In this document: in pieces, positions 8,273 to 18,170 of the stretch
How positions within the stretch are numbered: the first letter of the stretch is position 1
How the letters are laid out: each line of letters opens with the position of its first letter
Assembly (NCBI RefSeq): GCF_032341995.1
Contig: NZ_CP135438.1
Coordinates: 248,001-312,000, forward strand
Reading direction: 5' to 3'
Source of the DNA: Domibacillus sp. DTU_2020_1001157_1_SI_ALB_TIR_016
GTDB taxonomy: Bacteria; Bacillota; Bacilli; Bacillales; Domibacillaceae
DNA: 64,000 nt
Position numbers and translations under genes: made by a program
Notes under the pieces: model-generated
Told to the model about the DNA's origin: nothing
Database searches by the model: none
The model's input: the letters and a program-made list of their open reading frames with translations, nothing else

Positions 8273-8848
8273 ATGAATATTACATCTTTTTTTATGTACT
8301 GTTTTATTGTTACCTTTACACCAGGACCTACCAATATCGTCATATTATCCACAGTACATAATTTTGGGACCAAAAAGGCAATGGAATATACGTATGGAGC
8401 AACGATTGCTTTTGGTTTATTGCTTGCTATTTCTTCTTTGTTGAATACGTTGCTTGTCACGATACTGCCTAAAATTTTAATGGTTATGCAGATAGTCGGA
8501 AGCGTGTATATGTTGTATCTCGCTTATCAAATTTACAAAATGGATACTTCGAAACCAGCTGTAAACCAAACGGGTACCTTTATGTCAGGCTTTCTTATGC
8601 AGTTTTTGAATCCAAAAGTGGTCCTATTTACAATGACTGTCATTCCTAGCTTTATTATGCCCTACTATACCGCAGTTCCTGGAGTGACAATTGGTGTGAT
8701 AGCTATCACTCTTATTGGATTTTTAGCATTTGTCACATGGGTTCTTTTCGGTGCAATCTTCAAGGAACTTTTACAGAAGCATAAAAAAACAGTTAATGTC
8801 GTGATGGCATTATTTTTGGTTTATGCTGCCATCATGATATGGATGTAG
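8273..8848 (+). CDS. LysE/RhtB-family amino-acid exporter
   Basis: 191 residues from the ATG at 8273 (AAAGGAG eight bases before it); an upstream in-frame TTG at 8255 lacks a site. The family signature TFTPGPTNIVILS is near the N-terminus and there are about six hydrophobic segments. These inner-membrane proteins export amino acids such as lysine, threonine or cysteine derivatives. The AraC-type gene 370 bases downstream on the same strand is a common partner in Bacillus and may control it (inference). Confidence 0.9.
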   Translation: MNITSFFMYCFIVTFTPGPTNIVILSTVHNFGTKKAMEYTYGATIAFGLLLAISSLLNTLLVTILPKILMVMQIVGSVYMLYLAYQIYKMDTSKPAVNQTGTFMSGFLMQFLNPKVVLFTMTVIPSFIMPYYTAVPGVTIGVIAITLIGFLAFVTWVLFGAIFKELLQKHKKTVNVVMALFLVYAAIMIWM

Positions 8849-8877
8849 GTAAACAAATGAAGGAGAAAATAAAACGA

Positions 8878-9136
8878 GAGCTTTCTTGAAAATGAAGCAA
8901 AGCAATGAAAAGATTGTCATGGTAACAGCCTATGACTACCCTTCTGCAACACTTGCAGAACTAGGGGGATCACGATATTTTAAATTATGGTGTTGAACGA
9001 GTCCCCAAGTTTGTAAAACAATACCATTCATTGAATCCGTTGTACTGGAACCCATCCAGGCTTATACTGCTGGTGTAAAGAATAAACGTTTTCCTGAAGA
9101 AAAGCATTCTTTTAAGATGAAGGAAAGGACTTTATG
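8878..9136 (+). pseudogene. panB: panB remnant (ketopantoate hydroxymethyltransferase) with large internal deletion
   Basis: The first part reads FLKMKQSNEKIVMVTAYDYP, the N-terminus of PanB. At about 8962-8971 it jumps, in another frame, to HDILNYGVERVPKFVKQY and then NKRFPEEKHSFKMKE, the C-terminus of PanB. Roughly 180 internal residues are missing, along with the active site. Further frameshifts follow. The remnant cannot work in pantothenate synthesis; an intact panB must lie elsewhere if the organism makes pantothenate. Confidence 0.8.
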
Positions 9137-9214
9137 AAGGCAAGCAATAAAGGCAATTATAATTAGTTATGTCTAGCTTCCTTATGTAGTTTTGAAATCC
9201 AAAGGGTGAATGAA

Positions 9215-9991
9215 ATGGACAAATTTATCTATAAAAAATCGGCAGGTATTACTGCACTGTCAGCAAGTATGACTGATTTTACGTATAAAAAGCACTCTCA
9301 CCAGGAGTACGCAATAGGTGTAACGTTGCGTGGTATTCAACGGTATAACTTGGGTGGCAGTTTACAATTATCCTATCAAAATGGTGTGATGCTTTTTAAT
9401 CCAGAACAGGCACATGACGGAATGGCACATGATGAGACAGGCCTTGATTATGTAATGCTCTATATTGAGCCACAATTGCTTTTAGAGGCTGCGAAAAAAA
9501 AGGATATGGTATGCTTTTCAACCCCTGTTGTGTACGATGAAAGACTTGAACAAAGAATATTAAGTCTTTCTCATGCCATATTAAGCGAAAAAGAGGAGGC
9601 TTTGTGCAGCGAATTATTCTTATCCCTCACAGACAGCCTTACTCAAACAAACCTTTCTACAGACTATAAGAAAGATAATGCTCTAATTAGAAAAGCAAAA
9701 GATATGCTCCATGCCAACTTAGTGCATGTACTTAAACTTGATGACATATGTAAAGAGCTTCATTTATCAAAATTTCAGTTTATCAGGTTATTCAAGGCTC
9801 ATACTGGGATTTCACCCTACCAATACTTTCTTAACTGCAAGATAGAACGTGCAAAGCAATTAATAGAACAAAATGGAGATGTTTATTCAGCAGTAACTGA
9901 ATATGGTTTTGTTGATTTAACCCATTTAAATAAGCACTTTAAAAGCGTGTATGGAACAACAGCATTTGAATATATGTCACATTTAAATTGA
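9215..9991 (+). CDS. AraC-family transcription regulator
   Basis: About 258 residues from the ATG at 9215 (AAAGGG eight bases upstream; a GTG at 9206 is the alternative). The N-terminal 150 residues form an AraC-type cupin sensor (KKHSHQEYAIGVTLRG, FNPEQAHDGMAHD). The C-terminal 100 residues carry two helix-turn-helix units (LDDICKELHLSKFQFIRLFK and SAVTEYGFVDLTHLNKHFK). The context suggests control of the upstream LysE exporter. The ligand is unknown. Confidence 0.9.
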   Translation: MDKFIYKKSAGITALSASMTDFTYKKHSHQEYAIGVTLRGIQRYNLGGSLQLSYQNGVMLFNPEQAHDGMAHDETGLDYVMLYIEPQLLLEAAKKKDMVCFSTPVVYDERLEQRILSLSHAILSEKEEALCSELFLSLTDSLTQTNLSTDYKKDNALIRKAKDMLHANLVHVLKLDDICKELHLSKFQFIRLFKAHTGISPYQYFLNCKIERAKQLIEQNGDVYSAVTEYGFVDLTHLNKHFKSVYGTTAFEYMSHLN

Positions 9992-10309
9992 GAAGCCTTT
10001 CTTTTGAGTTAATTGTTGAAAGAGCCTTTTACTCACCAGTTTCAGTCAACTATCCAATATTAGTATAACAAGTTTTATGAGCTTCCCGTTTTTTGTAACG
10101 ATGTGTACTGCACTTTTCAGCAGGTCGATCTCTGCTGGCGCTTCTAGATCTATAAAAGTAGGATTTTCTCAGCTTTTGTCTTTTCTTTAACCCAATGTTA
10201 AATGTCATATCTTCAGAGCTTTTGTCAGATGTATTGTTATTTCTCTTGATTTCTCATATGCTTTTTTCCTGCCTTATTTTAAATAAACAAAATAATCTGG
10301 AGAAACAAC
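9992..10309. other. Intergenic region, possible gene fragment on minus strand
   Basis: About 320 bases. On the minus strand, an open stretch of some 40 codons (ENPTFIDLEAPAEIDLLKS...) ending near 10030 has a coding look but begins after a stop and has no start. Otherwise I see nothing. Confidence 0.3.
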
Positions 10310-10495
10310 ATGATGAATAATCAAATGAATCTAGAAGAGTTAAACAAGCAAATTAACGGCCTTCAACATGTTTTGATTACCGCCGGGATGGAACATGGTC
10401 TTGGAAGCCCAGAAGCTTTAAGGTACAGTGAGCAATTAGATGAGCTTATCTTTCAATACCAGCTTCAAAATATAGGGAACTTTAAAACTGGATAA
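10310..10495 (+). CDS. Spo0E-like aspartyl-phosphate phosphatase
   Basis: 61 residues, typical for this family. The signature SEQLDELIFQY matches the SxxLDxLI-x2-Y core used to dephosphorylate Spo0A~P and delay sporulation. It is preceded by CTGGAGAAAC before two adjacent ATG codons. A KinB-like kinase gene lies 450 bases downstream on the same strand, so opposing inputs to the phosphorelay sit side by side. Confidence 0.85.
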   Translation: MMNNQMNLEELNKQINGLQHVLITAGMEHGLGSPEALRYSEQLDELIFQYQLQNIGNFKTG

Positions 10496-10830
10496 GATTT
10501 CTTCTTTTTTTCTTCTGCATAACTTTTCATTGATTAGACCATAATAGTATTGTCATCTAAATCACACATTACGAATCGTTGCATTTTTTGCAGTCAGGTT
10601 TTCACCTGGCTGCTTTTTATTGCTCTTTCCAGCAGAAGAGCAGGTACCCTATACACCCCGCTTCCCCTGTCAGGCCACTCAACCACTGCTTGCACCGCTA
10701 GCTTGTTAAAAGCAATTATTCAATACAGTTAACCGGATGAATGTCATTATTTGTCGATCAAATTATATAGAATACGGCCTTATTTTATAGGACAATAAAA
10801 AGAAATACCTATCTTGCAGAACTTGATTTT
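10496..10830. other. Intergenic region
   Basis: About 335 bases after the Spo0E-like gene. I see no supported gene, RNA or strong hairpin. Confidence 0.4.
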
Positions 10831-10947
10831 ATGGAAGATAAAAGCTTTGAAAAGAGAAAAATTTTACTCTTTTATGCAGTCCGGTCAGCTAATGTAAAAG
10901 TTGCAAAATTATACGAACCGATCATGAAAACGGAGCTGATAAATTGA
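10831..10947 (+). CDS. Possible small ORF overlapping the kinase start
   Basis: A 38-codon frame (MEDKSFEKRKILLFYAVR...) whose TGA overlaps the TTG start of the kinase (TTGA). Open frame continues upstream to a TAG at about 10768, so it may instead be the tail of a broken gene. No ribosome site is visible in front of its ATG. The overlap would permit translational coupling. The product is not recognised. Confidence 0.3.
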   Translation: MEDKSFEKRKILLFYAVRSANVKVAKLYEPIMKTELIN

Positions 10948-12275
10948 GTAGCTTATCAGATGGTATTCAAAACGCATTATTAAATATTTTCATAGTTTAT
11001 TCTTGTTTCACTTTCTATTTCAAGTTTATTGAAGGAAAAACCACCCCATTGACAAGTAAAATTATGGTTACTCTTGTCTCTGCCGTATCCATTATTTTTT
11101 GTATGAGCTTCCCTATTATCAATTCTGCAGGCCATACCCCTGATTTTCGTCAAATCCCCCTCATCGTTGGGGCCTTATATGGAGGGCGCAGGGTTGCGAT
11201 TGTACTAACAGTAGTGATGCTGACATATCGTTTTTATTTAGACATCCCTCATTTTCATATGGCTTTATTGATTTATTCTCTGTTGCTTATTTCCATCATT
11301 TTTATTATTCCTTTCTTCCAAAATGCAGTTAATATGCGGCGAAAAGTACAACTGGCTGCAATAGCCGCTTTATTTGGATCAGGTTCCAGAATGGCACTGA
11401 TGTTTTTCTTTGATTCAGAAAAAACAGATGTGGAATACCTTATCGTTTTTGTTACGATCTTGTTGACCCAATTACTGGGGGTTGTATCGTTTGTAATTGT
11501 AAATGAAAGAACAAGGCAAAGTGCGCTGCTTTCCAGAGAAGTACTAAAGCTTGAAAAACTTAGAACGGTCAGTGAATTGGCTGCAAGTATTTCTCATGAA
11601 GTCAGAAACCCATTGACTGTTACAAAGGGATTTGTTCAGCTATTGCGCGAGCCTGGCCTTTCAGATGCGGAGAAAAAGATGTATGCCGAAACGGCCTTGG
11701 AAGCTCTGGACAAAGCAGAAGCTACGATCACAGAGTATCTTACCTTTGCAAAGCCTTCATTAGAAGACGTAAAGATATTAGATCTGCATCAGGAAATCAT
11801 CCATATGCGAAATTTCGTTGATTCTTATGCGGCTATGAACAGTGTGGAAATTGAAATGAACCTGACAGCGGATATTTATATTGCCGGTGAAGACAAAAAA
11901 CTACATCAGTGCCTTATAAATGTAATGAAAAATGGGATTGAAGCGATGCCTGGCGGAGGAAAATTACGCATTGATCTGTGTCATATTGCAAGTAATGCTA
12001 TTATCACTGTAACAGACACAGGGATCGGAATGAATAAAGAGCAGCTTGACCGTTTAGGCAATCCTTTCTTCACGACGAAAGACATTGGAACCGGTCTTGG
12101 CACGATGGTAGTCTACAGCATTGTAAAAGCCATGGGTGGAAGAATTAAAGTGGATAGCGAAGTTGGGAAAGGCACTCGCTTTACAATCTTTTTCCCGGCA
12201 GTGGAGCAGGCTGTCCAATCTCCAATGGAGGCATCAAATAAACTGTTCTCTCCCCTTGTTCAGCACCAGGAGTGA
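10944..12275 (+). CDS. KinB-like membrane sensor histidine kinase
   Basis: 443 residues. The first 190 contain five to six transmembrane segments, followed by a HisKA domain with phospho-acceptor His218 (ELAASISHEVRNPLTVTKGF). An ATPase domain carries DTGIGM and GTGLG boxes. The region around the His closely resembles B. subtilis KinB (SELAASVAHEVRNPLTVVRG), a phosphorelay kinase feeding Spo0F. No response regulator is adjacent, which also fits an orphan sporulation kinase. The TTG start has CGGAG eight bases upstream. The signal sensed is unknown. Confidence 0.88.
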   Translation: MSSLSDGIQNALLNIFIVYSCFTFYFKFIEGKTTPLTSKIMVTLVSAVSIIFCMSFPIINSAGHTPDFRQIPLIVGALYGGRRVAIVLTVVMLTYRFYLDIPHFHMALLIYSLLLISIIFIIPFFQNAVNMRRKVQLAAIAALFGSGSRMALMFFFDSEKTDVEYLIVFVTILLTQLLGVVSFVIVNERTRQSALLSREVLKLEKLRTVSELAASISHEVRNPLTVTKGFVQLLREPGLSDAEKKMYAETALEALDKAEATITEYLTFAKPSLEDVKILDLHQEIIHMRNFVDSYAAMNSVEIEMNLTADIYIAGEDKKLHQCLINVMKNGIEAMPGGGKLRIDLCHIASNAIITVTDTGIGMNKEQLDRLGNPFFTTKDIGTGLGTMVVYSIVKAMGGRIKVDSEVGKGTRFTIFFPAVEQAVQSPMEASNKLFSPLVQHQE

Positions 12276-12276
12276 A

Positions 12277-12311
12277 GAGTAGCTTGCTATTTCAAGCTGC
12301 TCTTTTTTATT
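12277..12311 (+). terminator. Terminator of the KinB-like gene
   Basis: Perfect 10-bp stem GAGTAGCTTG/CAAGCTGCTC (one G-T pair) with loop CTATTT, followed by TTTTTTATTTT. Confidence 0.9.
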
Positions 12312-12355
12312 TTCTCACATAACCGTTAATAAAATTGGCTCCGGTTAAGCAAACT

Positions 12356-14620
12356 TTATTTTAAATTACCACCTGCAGCCCGAAACCAGCCTTTTTGTTT
12401 GATATGGTGTGAAGAACTTCCTATGAGAACTTTAAACAGGCCTTCCTCAACAGTCCAGGTTTTCGACGCTTCATCGTATACGGAAAGATCCCTCTTGTCT
12501 AATGTAAATGTTACAGTTTTGGTTTCACCTGGCTTTAATGAAATCTTTTCAAAACCTTTTAGTTCCTTATAAGGTCTTTCGAGTGACGAACGTTCATCGT
12601 GAATATAAAGCTGAACCACTTCTTTTCCTGGTGTATTTCCTGTATTCGAAACGTCTATGGATACAGTCAGTGGTTCATTCTTATCCAATTCCATTTTGGT
12701 TGAATTTAATTTAAGATTGTCATAAGTAAAGTTTGTATAGGATAGGCCATAGCCAAATGCGTATGCAGGTTCTATCCCTTTTGTATCGTAGTGACGATAG
12801 CCAACGTAGATTCCTTCAGCATAATGAACTGTATTCATAGCGGTATTGCCAGGGAAGTTTCCATATGAAGGAACATCATTGTACTTTACTGGGAAGGTTA
12901 CTGGAAGTTTTCCAGAAGGATTGACTTTTCCAGACAGGATATCGGCAATTGCATTGCCCCCTTCCTGGCCTGGCTGCCAAGCTAATAAGATAGCATCTGC
13001 ATAGTTTCTCCAGCTTACCACTTCTATAGGGGCGCCTATATTCAATACTACAACCAACTTTTTGCCTTCTTTATGATAGGCATTGCTAAGATTTTTAATA
13101 AGCTGAACCTCTTCCGGTTTTATATCCATATCTGGTCTATCTTCCCCTTCTGTCGAGGCCCTGCCTATGGAAACCAAACCAATGTCCGTCGTTTTTGCCA
13201 AATACGCAGCATCATCTGCACCCAACCCTTCTACCACCTTTTTCCCGTTTATAGAATTGACTACGACATAACGTGCATTCTTTAAACCCTGTACAAGTGA
13301 AACAACGTCTTTTGGTTCAACGTTTACTTGAGAACTTCCGCCGCCGCCAATGATAATTCCTGCTCTGTTGTGATTAAGATCTACAATTGCATTTTGCCCT
13401 GCTACCCCAACGGTAGTAACTCTCTTGAATGGCAAAGCGCGATTTTTATTTTTCAGCAAAACCATTCCTTCAGCAGCCACTTCTCGATCTATTCTGGCAC
13501 CTTTAGCAGCCGTTTGTTTAGTAAGATTTGTTTTCCGTTTATAATCTACATCCTTGTATTCTCCTTTAAACGTCGGCGTCTTTACAATGACCTTTAAAAT
13601 ATTATGAACGCAGGAGTCAAGAACCCTTTCACTGGGTGCAGCATTTTGAACAGCGGTTTTAAGTAAATCTGGTGTAGGTGCTGAGGCTTTAGTGTATACC
13701 TCTTTAATTAATTCGGGCATAGGTAATGGTCCTCTGTATACTCCGGGCATGATTAAATCATTGCCAGCTCTTAAAGCCTCTAAAGGATTCTTAACAGCCC
13801 ACCAATCAGACATCACAAATCCGTCAAATCCCCACTGTTCCCTTAAGATATGGGTTAAGAGGTAGCGATTCTGTGTAGCAAAAACGCCATTTACTGCATT
13901 ATATGAACTCATGACCGTCCATGGCTTTGCTTGCTTGACCGCCATTTCAAAAGCAGGAAGATAAATTTCTCTTAATGTTCGTTCAGAGACAACCACGTTA
14001 ATCGTTGTTCGGTTTGTTTCCTGATTATTGGCAGCAAAGTGTTTAAGGCATGCACCTACGCCCATGGATTGAATTCCATTAATAAATGCTGCAGCCATAG
14101 TGCCTGCCAGGAAAGGGTCCTCAGAGTAATATTCAAAATTTCTTCCACCGAGAGGGTCACGCTGAATATTAACACCAGGAGCTAACAGGATATCCACCCC
14201 ATATTCCCGGGATTCCTCGCCCATGGCTTTTGCTACCTTTGTGATTTGGTCCACATCCCATGTAGCTGAAAGTAATGAGGGAATCGGAAACGCAGTTGCA
14301 TATCTTGGAGCAGCACCAGCAAAGAACCCTCCAATCCTGACGCCAGCAGGACCATCGGAAAAGATGATCGATGGTATGCCTAAACGCGGAATAGCATGCG
14401 TAGCGCCTGCTAGACCATTGGGCCCCGGGTAGCCTGAACCAATAACCAAATGAGCCTTTTCATCCAAGGTCATTGCTTTCACTACTTCATCAATAGACGC
14501 TTCATCGACTAGTTTCGAGGGAATGCCTCGTTCAGGTGTCTTAGTTTCGTCTACATGTTTAATCAATCGTGAAATAGCATTGATACCTGATGTTACGATC
14601 TTGTTAAATTTGTTGTCCAT
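12356..14620 (-). CDS. Glycoside hydrolase family 3 beta-glucosidase
   Basis: 754 residues from the ATG at 14620, which has GGGAGGAAGAG just before it; the longer frame upstream lacks a ribosome site. The order is a GH3 N-terminal barrel with the nucleophile Asp272 in VMSDWW and the KHFAANNQETNR substrate-binding motif, then the GH3 C-terminal sandwich (IIIGGGGSSQV), then a fibronectin-III-like tail. No signal peptide is visible, so it probably acts in the cytoplasm on imported oligosaccharides. It is monocistronic. Substrate could be beta-glucosides or beta-xylosides. Confidence 0.93.
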   Translation of the reverse strand: MDNKFNKIVTSGINAISRLIKHVDETKTPERGIPSKLVDEASIDEVVKAMTLDEKAHLVIGSGYPGPNGLAGATHAIPRLGIPSIIFSDGPAGVRIGGFFAGAAPRYATAFPIPSLLSATWDVDQITKVAKAMGEESREYGVDILLAPGVNIQRDPLGGRNFEYYSEDPFLAGTMAAAFINGIQSMGVGACLKHFAANNQETNRTTINVVVSERTLREIYLPAFEMAVKQAKPWTVMSSYNAVNGVFATQNRYLLTHILREQWGFDGFVMSDWWAVKNPLEALRAGNDLIMPGVYRGPLPMPELIKEVYTKASAPTPDLLKTAVQNAAPSERVLDSCVHNILKVIVKTPTFKGEYKDVDYKRKTNLTKQTAAKGARIDREVAAEGMVLLKNKNRALPFKRVTTVGVAGQNAIVDLNHNRAGIIIGGGGSSQVNVEPKDVVSLVQGLKNARYVVVNSINGKKVVEGLGADDAAYLAKTTDIGLVSIGRASTEGEDRPDMDIKPEEVQLIKNLSNAYHKEGKKLVVVLNIGAPIEVVSWRNYADAILLAWQPGQEGGNAIADILSGKVNPSGKLPVTFPVKYNDVPSYGNFPGNTAMNTVHYAEGIYVGYRHYDTKGIEPAYAFGYGLSYTNFTYDNLKLNSTKMELDKNEPLTVSIDVSNTGNTPGKEVVQLYIHDERSSLERPYKELKGFEKISLKPGETKTVTFTLDKRDLSVYDEASKTWTVEEGLFKVLIGSSSHHIKQKGWFRAAGGNLK

Positions 14621-15023
14621 TATCTCTTCCTCCCGGCAGGGTCTAAAGCTAGATTGACCACGCTTAATCAAGCTGTTGTTTTCATGTTTATTGTCTGATC
14701 TGCATCCAAATTAGCTTAGTTGTCGGAAACCCCCTTAAAAAAGGAAGGGCCTCCAGCTTTTTTCATGATCTCTAGTTTTTGAGTAATAATTATGTTATTT
14801 CCATAATTAAAATACCAAATAACGCCGTTTTGACATTTAGATTGTTAATACGAAGTCAGATAACTTTCTTAAAGGAAGACCGTTTATATTCAACGCAAGA
14901 TGAAAGTTCTTTTATCTTTATACTTTTCTTTGTATGGGAAACTTTACAAGTGGAAGGGCAGCCTTAAAAAAGAACGAGGATATTTCACTAGCCTGCTTTA
15001 TGCAATGGCAGGATTTGAAACAT
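14621..15023. other. Intergenic region between the GH3 and RsfA-type genes
   Basis: About 400 bases. A CT-rich inverted stretch (14730-14765) is the only structure noted. No gene seen. Confidence 0.4.
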
Positions 15024-15056
15024 AAAAAAAAGCACAGCCGATTTGCTGTGCTTTTT
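15024..15056. terminator. Bidirectional terminator after the RsfA-type gene
   Basis: GCACAGC/GCTGTGC stem with loop CGATTT, flanked by A and T runs on both sides. Confidence 0.85.
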
Positions 15057-15660
15057 ACTCTGCTATTTCTAAATCTTTATTGCTCTCTAATTGCATGGAA
15101 GGCTTTTGAGCTGCTCCATCCCCAAGTACGACCATTTTTCTGGCCCTATCCATAATCCTTACTAAATCCTCGTAGTCTTGCTGCATAGTGAGTGCTCTTT
15201 TTTCAAGCTCTTCGTATTTTGTTTCTATAGCCGTTTTCTCTTGTTTTACCGTTTCAAGTTCTCTTCGAAGGCTTTCGTAATCTGCCTCAGAAGTATTTAT
15301 ATTTTGCAGGAAAGCAATAATCTCTCTCATCGTAAGAGTATTAGAGCTTGGAATTTCTATTGTGTCTCTGTCTACAGGATTATTTTCAGAAATAACATGA
15401 AGTCCTGAAGACCGTTCCTTCTTTTGGCCATTACGAAGATGTTGTTTTCTTTGTTTGCGTGCAAGACCTAATGCTTTTTCGTACTGCTGCCTGATCACAG
15501 CATTCCAGCGGAATCCACATGCCGCGGCTGTTCTGTTCAATGTATCTCCTACTTCTTCAAACGCTTTCAGTTGGGTACTTCCCTCCCGCACATGGCGTAA
15601 TACCGTCTCAGCAAGCAGCAAATCATTTTCTTCTGACCATGCATCTTGTCTAACTTTCAT
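15055..15660 (-). CDS. RsfA-family prespore transcription factor
   Basis: 201 residues. The N-terminal Myb-like region [20 protein letters not shown], then the [20 protein letters not shown] core, matches B. subtilis RsfA, YlbO and YwfN. RsfA fine-tunes sigma-F genes in the forespore. The C-terminal half contains a coiled-coil stretch (about residues 115-175, Glu/Lys-rich). It is a single gene with its own terminator. Which paralogue it corresponds to cannot be settled from the sequence. Confidence 0.88.
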   Translation of the reverse strand: MKVRQDAWSEENDLLLAETVLRHVREGSTQLKAFEEVGDTLNRTAAACGFRWNAVIRQQYEKALGLARKQRKQHLRNGQKKERSSGLHVISENNPVDRDTIEIPSSNTLTMREIIAFLQNINTSEADYESLRRELETVKQEKTAIETKYEELEKRALTMQQDYEDLVRIMDRARKMVVLGDGAAQKPSMQLESNKDLEIAE

Positions 15661-16302
15661 CGGTTATCTCCCCTTTTATTTGGATGACCTTTTCATCAAG
15701 ATAGCCGCTTCTTCCATCTTTTATACAAAAATACTTAAAATTATCTATTCTATTTATATTCCGTTTAGCTTCAAAGTATTTGTGAATGTTAACCAATATT
15801 TCCTTTATGTTCATCGCTGTCATACAATCTGCTGTCTTGCTTGCCTTGAGAAGTTGGTGGAAATCGCTTTGTATTCAACTTCGTTTTGACTGTATGTTTA
15901 ATAACGGGTTTTCTATTCCCAGCAACTGCATCAGTGTATTCACTTATGTATTGTTAAAGGTTATTTCACCACTTTTTGATTAGCCGTTATTTATCGCTCT
16001 ACCAAGAGGTAAATAGCTTCACTGATGAAAGGCTCAAGTCATCACCATGCTTTCTATTTGGATAATACCAGATAAAAGTAAGCTCATACTGACAGAAGAT
16101 GATGGCTTCAGCTCGACAAAGAGCCTTCTGCTATAAACAATGATTCATTTACAAAACATAGAGCCCAAAGGAATCCAAACTCCTTGGGCTTCACTTGTCA
16201 AAGCAATGTACTAGTATGTATGTTGCTTTTCTTCTTGAATAAATTCTTTTTCTATATGCGCAACTTTTCGGTGTTAGTGCTGCTGCGCAAATAAATTTCT
16301 TT
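15661..16302. other. Intergenic region containing a decayed family-B copy
   Basis: About 640 bases. A degenerate short gene lies at 15850-16040, and a hairpin (AGCCCAAAGGA...TCCTTGGGCT) at 16160-16192. Nothing else can be supported. Confidence 0.4.
15850..16040 (-). pseudogene. Family-B short gene remnant, copy 2
   Basis: The reverse strand contains pieces in shifting frames (YLLVER, ANQKVVK, KPVIKHTVKTKLNTKR) that match the copy at 19960-20165. Several stops are present. The decay is more advanced than in the other copies. Confidence 0.45.
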
Positions 16303-16722
16303 TTAAGATTCCTGCATTTTTATCTTTTTAACAAACTTATGTAATTTCATCATTTCTTCTGAATCCCACTCACGAGGAAAATTGAATTCCTCCCATAAAA
16401 TACCCTTTTTATAATAGGCAAGTGTTTCAGTATTTTGCTCTATGCTATTGTTATATAAAAAATGCCGGTCATTTTCTGTATTTTGCTTTACATAACTAAA
16501 GTGCTTAGTAAATTGCTTATTGTCCTTTAATACCTTTGTTACACGAGCCATGTTTTCTGCTTCTTGGTCTGTGTAATACGTAAGCGCAACAAACCCGCTT
16601 TCTTCATCCTCCATGAATTGCTTGAATTGAGCTGTATCAATTTCTTCAATAGTTTGCTGATTGCAGCCACTCAACAAACCTAAAATAATAAAAAATCCGA
16701 AAGCTAAAAACCCTTCTTTCAT
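16303..16722 (-). CDS. Small lipoprotein, thioredoxin-like
   Basis: 139 residues from the ATG at 16722 (AAGGAG eight bases upstream); a GTG at 16758 has no site. The N-terminus is a lipoprotein signal ending in the lipobox LLSGC (Cys20), so the protein should sit on the outer face of the membrane. The remainder (FMEDEESGFVALTYYTDQE, then RVTKVLKDN and FSYVKQNTE) suggests a thioredoxin fold without a CxxC active site. The function is unknown. Confidence 0.75.
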   Translation of the reverse strand: MKEGFLAFGFFIILGLLSGCNQQTIEEIDTAQFKQFMEDEESGFVALTYYTDQEAENMARVTKVLKDNKQFTKHFSYVKQNTENDRHFLYNNSIEQNTETLAYYKKGILWEEFNFPREWDSEEMMKLHKFVKKIKMQES

Positions 16723-16758
16723 CCTTTGTCTCCTTGAATACTTTAAATTCTCTTTCAC

Positions 16759-17416
16759 TTAGAAAGACGAGATTCTCGTCCCTCATCTGTGAATTTCCCT
16801 GCTTCCTCCCATTACCCAAAATGAGATCAGTTAAACGCTTAAAATTTTAAGTAATATTTTTTATTCGCCTCTCGTCACCTAAAAAACAGTCGCCATTCCT
16901 TAAGACAAAGGGGATAGCGACTGTTTCCTTTAGGTTTCAAAACAAAATTCTATTTATGCTGAATTCGAAACTAAACTTTATATTTCATTTTCTTCAAACA
17001 AGGCATCTGTTAGTTCCTCATTTTGCTTTGGAGCTATATTTGATAATTTGCGGATATTACTCTCCTCATACTTTAACTTACAAGAGTACAAATTAAAAAT
17101 TATTACAATTCAGATTGGACAGTAAGAAAAAGAGACAGAACTAAATAGTTTTGCCTCCTTTCAGTCTAAATACAAGGGCTGCACTAACTGCGGAACAGTC
17201 TTGGATCTCACTAAATTCATCTATCGTGAGTGCTATGTTTTTAAGCCGTGTAGATAGAATTAAAAAGCATGAAATTTGTACTATGTTTTCCAAAATAGGA
17301 ATATTTTCAATTAATACGGGCATAAACTAAAATAGATTCATATAGAAAAGTAAAAAGAGTTTTATTGTTAGCAGAGGTGGGGCTCTTATTATTTAATGAA
17401 AAGGAGCGTTTAAAGA
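16759..17416. other. Intergenic region with a terminator-like hairpin
   Basis: About 660 bases. AAACAGTCGC...GCGACTGTTT (16886-16926) forms a long-looped hairpin. A 60-codon minus-strand open frame (17141-17323) has no ribosome site and I do not treat it as a gene. Confidence 0.4.
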
Positions 17417-17794
17417 GTGAAAATCAATCTGCCGACAGAAACAATGGAGGGAATTATTAAGTCACTTGAGATTAAAAATCAAGCCAGCACTCGGTTCAAT
17501 GGCCAAGATTTTCATTTCAAAAAAGAGCGATTTTCATTTGATTCAGGTAAAGCGTCAAACTTTTCTACGTTTTTAGAGAAACTTGATCAAAAAGTTGAGA
17601 AAGTGATTCGACATGAAGCAGAATCTAAGAATTTCACCTTTGCTACAATTGGTCGCGTCTGGCAAGAAGAAAATCTAGAATCGGGAAAAGTTGTTTATAT
17701 TTACTTTTTTTCAAATGATAAATCTGATACCACATTTCCAGATGAACTGGTCAGTCAGTACGAGCTGCATACCTGGACAAGAATGATTAAATAA
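17417..17794 (+). CDS. Hypothetical protein
   Basis: 125 residues, GTG start with AAGGAG ten bases upstream. Hydrophilic, mixed alpha/beta, no signal peptide or membrane segment. Notable pieces are KKERFSFDSGKASNFSTF and GRVWQEENLESGKVVYIYFF. I do not recognise the family. A hairpin terminator follows at about 17838-17878. It is a single gene. Confidence 0.6.
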   Translation: MKINLPTETMEGIIKSLEIKNQASTRFNGQDFHFKKERFSFDSGKASNFSTFLEKLDQKVEKVIRHEAESKNFTFATIGRVWQEENLESGKVVYIYFFSNDKSDTTFPDELVSQYELHTWTRMIK

Positions 17795-17837
17795 ATGCAA
17801 ATATTAAATCCTCTTTGAGGTTTCTCAGCTTGTAGAC

Positions 17838-17878
17838 AAAGCCTTTATTCTAAAGGTGATGTTTGCAGGCTTTTTTGT
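17838..17878 (+). terminator. Terminator after the hypothetical gene
   Basis: AAAGCCT...AGGCTTT stem with an inner TTTA...TAAAG pairing, followed by TTTTGTTT. Confidence 0.55.
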
Positions 17879-18170
17879 TTAATAAAACGATCAAAATCTT
17901 GCAGAGAGATTAGTATGTGGTTAAAGCGGCTGGAACCAAGTAAAGGTGTTCAGCAGCTTGTACCGGCATAAATTATTAATACTAAATCAGACAGCTTTCT
18001 TACGCTTAGTCAACAGCTTTTTTTATTTTGATGGGTGTTTTTGTCTCAAAAGCGGGCGTGTATGAATTGGCAAATACGGGTTGATGGTCACTCTGGTCAT
18101 GCCAAATAAACCGAGTAAGGCTGTAATTTTTTTACTAGGTTCGTCTAGGTATGCTACTATATAGGTAAAG

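Noticed and set aside
17141..17323. 60-codon minus-strand open frame
   Set aside because: No ribosome binding site, no recognisable motif, and it ends in an AT-rich spacer; chance frame is more likely.
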